Assembly (NCBI GenBank): GCA_029098085.1
Contig: JAQXNQ010000344.1
Location: forward strand, 1-10,201
Direction of reading: 5' to 3'
From: Oscillospiraceae bacterium
Lineage (GTDB): Bacteria > Bacillota > Clostridia > Oscillospirales > Ruminococcaceae
Length of the DNA: 10,201 bases
Each line of letters begins with the position of its first letter. Positions within the stretch are counted from its first letter, which is position 1. The notes under the pieces are model-generated. The model made no database searches, was not told the origin of the DNA, and saw nothing but the letters and a program-made list of their open reading frames with translations. The position numbers were made by a program, and so were the translations under genes. This document shows positions 6,714 to 10,201 of this stretch, one piece after another.

Positions 6714-6742
6714 TAGTATGCCAGACCCGCCGGGCTTTATGC
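6714..6742 (-). promoter_or_regulatory. SigE/SigK-like sporulation promoter for the small minus-strand gene
   Basis: On the minus strand GCATAAA (6742-6736) and CATACTAA (starting 6720) are separated by 15 bases. This resembles the mother-cell SigE consensus (ATA-centred -35, then CATACA-type -10, 14-15 base spacer). The transcript would start near 6707 and reach the start codon after about 17 bases, leaving room for the GAGGTG ribosome binding site. No sigma-A promoter is seen here. The match is by eye against the Bacillus consensus. Confidence 0.4.
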
Positions 6743-6780
6743 ACACAGTTTTCACTGAAAATAAAGAAAGGAAGAGTTTT

Positions 6781-7527
6781 ATGTCCGGACATTCGAAATG
6801 GAACAATATCAAGAGAAAGAAAGAGAAGACCGACGGCGCCAAAGCCAAGGTGTTCACCAAGATCGGCCGTGAGATCGCCGTTGCGGTCAAGATGGGCGGC
6901 GGCGACCCCAATAACAACAGCACCCTGAAGGTGCTGATTGCCAAGGCCAAGGCCAACAACGTGCCCAACGACAACATCGAGCGGATCATCAAGAAGGCCA
7001 TGGGCGACGGCGACCGCAACAGCTACGAGACCATCGTCTACGAGGGCTACGGCCCCGGCGGCGTGGCGGTCATTGTGGAGTGCCTGACCGACAACCGCAA
7101 CCGCACCGCCGGTGATGTCCGCCACACCTTCGACAAGTTCGGCGGCAACATGGGCACCAGCGGCTGCGTCTCCTTCGGCTTCAAGGAGAAGGGCGTCTTC
7201 GTCATCAACAACGAAGAGGAGCAGTACAGCGAGGAAAAGATCATGGAGGACGTGATGGAGGCCGGTGCCGACGACTTCTCCATGGAGGACGGCATGGTGG
7301 AGATCACCTGCGAGCCCTCTTCCTTCAACGATGTGCTGGACGCCCTGCAGGGCATGGGCTACGCCTTCGAGACCGCCGAGGTGCAGATGGTGCCCGACAC
7401 CTATGTCTCCCTGACCGATGAGGAGCAGATGAAGAAGATGTCTCTCCTGCTGGAGAAGCTGGAAGAGAACGATGACGTGCAGAACGTCTGGCATAACTGG
7501 GAGAACGAAGAGGATTACGAGGGGTAA
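6781..7527 (+). CDS. yebC: YebC/TACO1 family protein (translation factor or transcriptional regulator)
   Basis: A 248-residue protein of family length that begins MSGHSKWNNIKRKKEKTDGA, the hallmark of YebC proteins. Other family blocks are KANNVPNDNIERIIKKA (about 58-74), YEGYGPGGVAVIVECLTDN (about 87-105) and the acidic C-terminal domain. Family members have been described as transcriptional regulators and, more recently, as factors that relieve ribosome stalling (TACO1/YebC). Which role applies cannot be told here. The start at 6781 follows GAAAGGAAG by 7 bases. The open frame upstream to 6670 is noncoding, since it runs through the promoter of the minus-strand gene. It is the last clear core gene; a strong hairpin follows. 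Confidence 0.96.
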   Translation: MSGHSKWNNIKRKKEKTDGAKAKVFTKIGREIAVAVKMGGGDPNNNSTLKVLIAKAKANNVPNDNIERIIKKAMGDGDRNSYETIVYEGYGPGGVAVIVECLTDNRNRTAGDVRHTFDKFGGNMGTSGCVSFGFKEKGVFVINNEEEQYSEEKIMEDVMEAGADDFSMEDGMVEITCEPSSFNDVLDALQGMGYAFETAEVQMVPDTYVSLTDEEQMKKMSLLLEKLEENDDVQNVWHNWENEEDYEG

Positions 7528-7539
7528 GCCTTTTCAAGG

Positions 7540-7577
7540 GACAGGGCACAGCTTCCGTCTGGAGGCTGTGCCCTGTC
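7540..7577 (+). terminator. 17-bp hairpin after yebC, terminator-like without U tract
   Basis: GACAGGGCACAGC (7540-7552) pairs perfectly with 7565-7577, and the stem continues through TTCC/GGAG (one wobble) to a 4-base loop at 7557-7560. It is 12 bases after the yebC stop. The following bases TGCATCCC lack a U tract on the plus strand, and the minus strand has none either. It may protect the 3' end of the yebC message or work as a weak terminator. Confidence 0.55.
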
Positions 7578-7617
7578 TGCATCCCGCGTCGTAGAATACG
7601 CGAACTCATAACGGTCT

Positions 7618-7660
7618 GCAGCCGCTGTGCCGCTCTTTACAAACGGAAGCGGCAGGCTGC
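7618..7660 (+). promoter_or_regulatory. Bulged hairpin just before the 83-aa gene
   Basis: GCAGCC (7618-7623) pairs with GGCTGC (7655-7660), and TGCCGCT (7628-7634) pairs with AGCGGCA (7648-7654). The two stems stack across a 4-base bulge. The hairpin ends 3 bases before the Shine-Dalgarno GGGAAGGAG of the next gene, so it could affect translation or mRNA stability. No promoter is clear in 7578-7677. Confidence 0.35.
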
Positions 7661-7677
7661 GCGGGAAGGAGCCCTTT

Positions 7678-7929
7678 ATGAAGAAACGTATTCGGAAGAA
7701 AAGCGACGCCATGATTCTGGAAGAAAGAAGACGAAATCTGGTAGACCCGGGGGATACAACTCATCGGCACGCCTTGTTGAGGTGGCTTATGGACAGGGGA
7801 GCGTCTTCTTCTACGATGCTGGAGATTTTGTCTCCTATGGAAAGCATGACCAACGAGCAAAAGGAAGCGTTCGCAGCAAGGCTCCTGAAAGAGCTGCAGA
7901 GCGGGGAGAATCCGTTTTTTGCGGACTGA
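7678..7929 (+). CDS. 83-residue protein of unknown function, paralogue of the gene at 8659
   Basis: ATG 7678 follows GGGAAGGAG (7663-7671) by 6 bases. The protein has a basic N terminus (MKKRIRKKSDAM) and a conserved core LVDPGDTTHRHALLRW (about 21-36), then a predicted helical half with LSPMESMTNEQKEAF. It shares roughly 70 % of about 65 aligned residues with the 90-residue protein at 8659, which strongly supports that both are real genes. No signal peptide, membrane span or known catalytic motif is visible. I do not recognise the family. Its place at the head of an array of small genes and broken frames would suit an accessory or immunity protein, but that is only context. It converges with the minus-strand RNA at 7937-8008. 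Confidence 0.8.
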   Translation: MKKRIRKKSDAMILEERRRNLVDPGDTTHRHALLRWLMDRGASSSTMLEILSPMESMTNEQKEAFAARLLKELQSGENPFFAD

Positions 7930-7936
7930 TCCGGAC

Positions 7937-8008
7937 AAAAAAAGAACCGCTTGCTGACCGCAGCAGATCAGGCTCCAATTGCCGTCACGAGCAGTCAGTT
8001 ACGGTTCT
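7937..8008 (-). ncRNA. Candidate 72-nt small RNA with own promoter and terminator
   Basis: The predicted transcript begins with A at 8008, seven bases after the -10 box at 8020-8015. Its first seven bases AGAACCG pair with CGGUUCU (7949-7943) at its end, followed by a U run to 7937. Inside, CUGAC (7998-7994 on the plus-strand numbering) pairs with GUCAG (7958-7954), and GGC/GCC can form a small apical stem. The whole RNA is therefore one long interrupted hairpin closed at its very first base, ending as an intrinsic terminator. There is no start codon with a ribosome binding site inside it. It might be an antisense, antitoxin-type or regulatory RNA. I do not recognise it as a known family. Confidence 0.6.
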
Positions 8009-8014
8009 GTTATC

Positions 8015-8043
8015 AATATAGCATATGCCGCCCGGCCTGTCAA
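8015..8043 (-). promoter_or_regulatory. Consensus sigma-A promoter of the minus-strand small RNA
   Basis: On the minus strand TTGACA (8043-8038) and TATATT (8020-8015) are spaced by exactly 17 bases, and TGC just before the -10 makes it an extended -10. The predicted start at 8008 is the first base of the hairpin that ends in a U tract at 7937. The coincidence of promoter, start, hairpin and terminator argues against chance. Confidence 0.7.
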
Positions 8044-8113
8044 GATGCCGGACAGAAACAGCTGACATCGGCGGGGTATGCTGAAAGAAAAGGCGGCGCA
8101 CTGAAAGGAGAAG

Positions 8114-8305
8114 ATGAAGATGCCGTTGTCAGAGGAAACGAAGAAGAAGCTGCGGGCACTGGGATTCGCGACGGAGAATACACACAGCGGAAATCCGAAG
8201 AGCTTAGAGGAAACGTTCGCGCATCACTGCTCGCCAATCTGGGACGATTCCCTCGATCCGGACGCACCGGATTCCAGGCCAAAGAAACACGGGAAGAGTT
8301 CGTAA
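8114..8305 (+). CDS. 63-residue hypothetical protein
   Basis: ATG 8114 follows AAAGGAG (8103-8109) by 4 bases; a second in-frame ATG sits at 8120. The protein is hydrophilic: a Lys/Glu-rich start (MKMPLSEETKKKLRALGFAT), a middle with SLEETFAHHCSPIWDD, and a Pro/Asp/Lys-rich tail. I recognise no family. An overlapping frame (+1 relative to this one) is open through the same bases and continues beyond the TAA at 8303 as VNRYYDHRNKTAKRLHML, which also looks protein-like, so the 3' end of this gene may have been altered by a frameshift. It stands at the left of the first start-less fragment and may be part of its wreckage. Confidence 0.5.
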   Translation: MKMPLSEETKKKLRALGFATENTHSGNPKSLEETFAHHCSPIWDDSLDPDAPDSRPKKHGKSS

Positions 8306-8378
8306 ACCGGTACTACGACCACCGGAACAAGACTGCCAAGCGGCTGCATATGCTGAAGGGGAAGGAAAGCGGTATCAG

Positions 8379-8676
8379 CTGAGCCGAAAGAAAAAGCAGG
8401 AGATCGGAGAACCTGTACGATGGGCCGTAGAGAACGGCATCATCACGGATGAAGAGAGATCCCTCTTTTACAGCCGGATTGCTGGAACCAGAAAGCTCGG
8501 TGAATATGCGCCCAGAAGCCGGGACGGCGGATACATTGTCGATGTGGGGGATCTACTGCTCTTCACGGACGGTGACTGGGAAAACCCTTCGCTGGATGCT
8601 GTTATTCTCCTGAATATTGCAGATGGAACTGCCAAACAGGATGCGAAGGAGATTGTTTATGAAGAAGAAAAGCGAC
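8379..8676 (+). pseudogene. Start-less coding fragment, probable C-terminal end of a large mobile-element protein
   Basis: In this frame a protein-like stretch runs from about 8379 to 8676: LSRKKKQEIGEPVRWAVENG, then IITDEERSLFYSRI, YAPRSRDGGYIVDVGDLLLF, TDGDWENPSLDAVILLNIAD and AKEIVYEEEKR. The frame is open from 8307 but has no ATG, GTG or TTG before GTG 8544, which lies inside the conserved part. It formally continues to TAA 8948, but from about 8677 it only shadows the next gene. The sequence recalls the C-terminal parts of polyvalent/MuF-type proteins of gut Firmicutes phages and integrative elements; that is from memory. It could be a decayed gene or an orphan C-terminal cassette. The start of the next gene lies within its end. 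Confidence 0.5.
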
Positions 8677-8931
8677 GCTATGATCCTGGAAGAAAGAAAG
8701 CGGAAGCTGGTCGATCCGGGGGATACGACTCATCGGCACGCCTTATTGAGATGGATTTTGGACGGGAAAGCGCCCAATATTACTTTGCTGGAGATTTTCT
8801 CTCCTATGGAGAACATGACCAACGAGGAAAAAGAAGCGTACGCGGAGAAAGCTCTGTCTCGGCTGAAAGGAAAACCAGACAGCGGGAGTGGAGATTCGAC
8901 GACGATGAAGGCGACCGGCTCCGGAAGGTAA
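8659..8931 (+). CDS. 90-residue protein of unknown function, paralogue of the gene at 7678
   Basis: ATG 8659 follows AAGGAG (8646-8651) by 7 bases. The protein lacks the RIR insert of its paralogue but otherwise repeats it: KSDAMILEERKRKLVDPGDT (4-23), THRHALLRW, then ITLLEIFSPMENMTNEEKEAY. Its C-terminal tail (KGKPDSGSGDSTTMKATGSGR) is different and low in complexity, as if extended by read-on. The DNA is also clearly alike from 7699 and 8668 onwards, about 970 bases apart, so this is a tandem duplication that has since diverged. Function unknown. It overlaps the end of the start-less fragment upstream, as a downstream partner gene would. An upstream in-frame ATG at 8617 has no ribosome binding site. 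Confidence 0.78.
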   Translation: MKKKSDAMILEERKRKLVDPGDTTHRHALLRWILDGKAPNITLLEIFSPMENMTNEEKEAYAEKALSRLKGKPDSGSGDSTTMKATGSGR

Positions 8932-9055
8932 ACAGTGTCCGGGGTTAAAGCCGGAGGATGGGATCGTCAGTCTGCGGGATGCTTCTTATCGTTATCGTAT
9001 CAGTTCGGACGGTGAGGGCGGTATTGTGGTCCATACCCGAATCAAATTGGAGTGA
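8909..9055 (+). pseudogene. Second start-less coding fragment (C-terminal tail)
   Basis: This frame opens after TGA 8906 and ends at TGA 9053, with no start codon of any normal kind in the conserved part. The protein-like stretch is CPGLKPEDGIVSLRDASYRY followed by RISSDGEGGIVVHTRIKLE, whose strand pattern suggests the last beta-strands of a domain. It begins within the end of the 90-aa gene in another frame, and its own end carries the ribosome binding site of the 82-aa gene. I read it as a C-terminal remnant of a second large protein of the same type as the fragment at 8379. The domain family cannot be fixed. Confidence 0.45.
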
Positions 9056-9066
9056 GGTGGCATAAA

Positions 9067-9315
9067 ATGCTGGATAAACTTGTTGATCCGGAATTTGAAA
9101 AGCAGCTGAAAGAAAAACTTTCTCACCTTCCCTCGGAGGAGGGCCCAGAAGTAGAGGTTCTTGCCAAAGCCTTCTGTCAGTATGAGATCACCGAGAAAGC
9201 TCTTGAATTCATCTCCGATCATCCAAAGTCGACCGTCAGTGAGCTTTGGGATTTTTTCGACGCCAATGCCGATGGGCTTGCTCCAGGTGATAACGGAGAG
9301 GATCTGAAAGAGTAA
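9067..9315 (+). CDS. 82-residue acidic protein, candidate immunity-type gene
   Basis: ATG 9067 follows GAGGTGG (9054-9060) by 6 bases; the in-frame GTG at 9052 overlaps the ribosome binding site and is rejected. The protein is acidic and probably all-helical, with a Lys/Glu-rich first helix (FEKQLKEKLSHL) and a second half ITEKALEFISDHPKSTVSEL-WDFFD. That half lines up with FVDEAIDYVQVHPHASAQEL-YHMID in the 92-residue protein at 9398, so the two look like distant paralogues. Small acidic helical proteins directly after toxin-like C-terminal fragments are often immunity proteins; here this is an inference from layout only. No known family recognised. Confidence 0.72.
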   Translation: MLDKLVDPEFEKQLKEKLSHLPSEEGPEVEVLAKAFCQYEITEKALEFISDHPKSTVSELWDFFDANADGLAPGDNGEDLKE

Positions 9316-9329
9316 AAGGAGATGGCTCC

Positions 9330-9446
9330 ATGGAAAAAGATGCTTTGCTCGAACAGGTCAGAAAACTGCTTGTGACCTATAAGGAGAAGAGATCAAAATG
9401 TCTGATCAAAAAATCGAAACGCTCCGCAGCCTGCTGGAGGCTCTGA
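9330..9446 (+). CDS. 38-residue truncated copy of the small acidic gene family
   Basis: ATG 9330 follows AAGGAG (9316-9321) by 8 bases, so it is well placed for translation. The first 21 residues MEKDALLEQVRKLLVTYKEK-R resemble the start of the next protein (MSDQKIETLRSLLEALICEK-ETR): D-x-x-x-L-x-x-x-R-x-L-L with EK-x-R afterwards. After that the frame runs into the next gene out of phase and ends at TGA 9444 with a Ser/Lys/Ala-rich tail that looks random. It is probably the 5' remnant of a deleted paralogue joined to the next copy. It could still be translated and couple translation to the gene at 9398. Confidence 0.4.
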   Translation: MEKDALLEQVRKLLVTYKEKRSKCLIKKSKRSAACWRL

Positions 9447-9676
9447 TCTGCGAAAAAGAGACCCGGATTGACTCCTTTCTGGCGGAAGATGTGGAAGCTT
9501 ACCTTGATTTTGCAGAAGGAATGGATTTTGTAGATGAAGCCATTGATTATGTGCAAGTACATCCCCATGCTTCGGCGCAGGAGCTTTATCACATGATCGA
9601 CCAGTGGGCCGAACCCGGCGTATACGGCGAGACGCTGGAAGAGTTTGAGGCTGCCATGGCAGAAGACGACGACTGA
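9398..9676 (+). CDS. 92-residue acidic protein, paralogue of the 82-aa protein
   Basis: ATG 9398 lies 11 bases after AAGGAG (9381-9386), a slightly long spacing, and overlaps the 38-codon ORF by 49 bases. The protein is strongly acidic, ending EEFEAAMAEDDD, and predicted mostly helical, with hydrophobic positions in FLAEDVEAYLDFAEGMDFVD. The segment EAIDYVQVHPHASAQELYHM matches the second half of the 82-residue protein at 9067. No catalytic motif, signal peptide or membrane span. Its TGA stop at 9674 is followed in the same frame by the open frame that runs off the window. Function unknown; a protein-binding or immunity role is a guess. Confidence 0.72.
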   Translation: MSDQKIETLRSLLEALICEKETRIDSFLAEDVEAYLDFAEGMDFVDEAIDYVQVHPHASAQELYHMIDQWAEPGVYGETLEEFEAAMAEDDD

Positions 9677-9703
9677 CCCGCGGAAAAATCCAATAAAGAG
9701 GGC

Positions 9704-10201
9704 ATGAAAAATGCCCGAACCGTGGGAACGGAACGGGACGGCAAGGTCTATGTGAGAAACAGCTACACCGGAAGAGAGCTGAGAATCGATATTTCGACCA
9801 TTCGACATAGCGTTGACGGAAGTGCCAATCGTCTTTTGACCAACTCCAGACTGGGCACAGTGATCGGCAATGTGGTCAAAAACGCGGTGCCGGTCAACGG
9901 GCTGTACAACAAGGCGGAAGGCGTGGCCGGTACATACGTCATGGCGGCATACGCGACGGACAGTCAAGGGCGCGAATTCGTTGCCATTGTGACAGCAGAG
10001 CAGCGGTCGGGTAATATTGCCGATATGGAAGTTTATGACGTGACGCATTCGGTCAGCGGCAGACAAAAAAAGAGAGATGGACGGGTGGACACGAAGCCCC
10101 AGGGAGTTTACCCTTCCACGAACATCTCCAAAATCAGATTAACAGATTTTCTCGAGGTTGTCAACAGTACACATCAGAGCGTACTTTCTGATGATGTTCT
10201 G
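9704..10201 (+). CDS. Partial ORF resembling a module of large polyvalent/MuF-type mobile-element proteins
   Basis: From ATG 9704 the frame is open for 166 codons to the end of the window without a stop. Recognisable blocks are RDGKVYVRNSYTGRELRIDI, LLTNSRLGTVIGNVVKNAVP, GTYVMAAYATDSQGREFVAI, TAEQRSGNIADMEVYDVTHS and LTDFLEVVNSTHQSVLSDDV. This series is, from memory, shared by modules in very large phage and integrative-element proteins of gut Firmicutes (the polyvalent-protein/MuF type, close to LPD domains). The start is doubtful: the purine stretch AAAGAGGG ends only one base before the ATG. In frame upstream it reads straight back to the TGA that ends the 92-aa gene. It may be an orphan C-terminal cassette or a decayed large gene. 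Confidence 0.6.
   Translation, partial: MKNARTVGTERDGKVYVRNSYTGRELRIDISTIRHSVDGSANRLLTNSRLGTVIGNVVKNAVPVNGLYNKAEGVAGTYVMAAYATDSQGREFVAIVTAEQRSGNIADMEVYDVTHSVSGRQKKRDGRVDTKPQGVYPSTNISKIRLTDFLEVVNSTHQSVLSDDVL

Noticed and set aside
6670..6780. 37-residue N-terminal extension of yebC
   Set aside because: It crosses the divergent promoter region; MSGHSKW at 6781 is the family start and has a ribosome binding site.
6700..7494. 264-codon minus-strand frame over yebC (and a similar one at 5561-6355 over yitT)
   Set aside because: Low-complexity His/Val/Leu/Gly composition typical of antisense to GC-rich genes; the yebC and yitT reading is certain.
8544..8948. 134-codon ORF starting at GTG 8544
   Set aside because: The GTG lies inside the conserved part of the fragment and lacks a ribosome binding site; the second half only shadows the 90-aa gene.
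7578..10201. CRISPR array, tRNA or insertion sequence ends as explanation of the right end
   Set aside because: I see no regularly spaced direct repeats, no cloverleaf and no transposase or terminal inverted repeats; the repeats present are diverged coding paralogues.

Overview
The window looks like chromosomal DNA of a Gram-positive gut-type Clostridia, probably of the Oscillospiraceae/Ruminococcaceae kind. Three things point that way: the Firmicutes gene order rplU-prp-rpmA-obgE, an L27 with the N-terminal extension that Firmicutes cleave off, and the high-GC coding sequence. The family placement is an inference from gene order and style, not from a search.

Left end (1-955): the last 26 codons of an S1-domain protein, most likely Tex, then almost 600 bases without a convincing gene. 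This stretch is packed with short near-perfect hairpins. It is followed by a 20-codon ORF with a good ribosome binding site and a further GC-rich structured leader. Next comes a complete ABC exporter half-transporter (956-2653).

Centre (2654-7577): a textbook sigma-A promoter (2780-2808) drives the ribosome-biogenesis cluster rplU, prp (the protease that trims L27), rpmA (its substrate) and obgE. A terminator-like hairpin lies between rpmA and obgE. The mini-RNase III gene mrnC follows and lacks any ATG/GTG/TTG in the right place, so a CTG start is the best reading. A YitT-family membrane protein comes after it. A 47-residue Gln/Asn/Ser-rich protein is encoded on the minus strand, not included among the long ORFs, with its own terminator and a SigE-like promoter. 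A YebC/TACO1-family gene closes the core part.

Right end (7578-10201): the character changes to accessory DNA. Small genes, each with a good Shine-Dalgarno site, alternate with protein-like reading frames that have no start codon. Two of the small genes (83 and 90 aa) are clear paralogues. Three others (82, 38 and 92 aa) look like a second paralogous family, one copy truncated. The window ends inside an open frame resembling modules of the large polyvalent/MuF-type proteins of phages and integrative elements in gut Firmicutes. Within this region the minus strand carries a self-contained small RNA unit: a consensus promoter whose predicted start falls on the first base of a hairpin that ends in a U tract about 72 nt later. 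I read the right end as an array of orphan C-terminal cassettes with candidate immunity genes. That is a hypothesis from layout, not a proven function.
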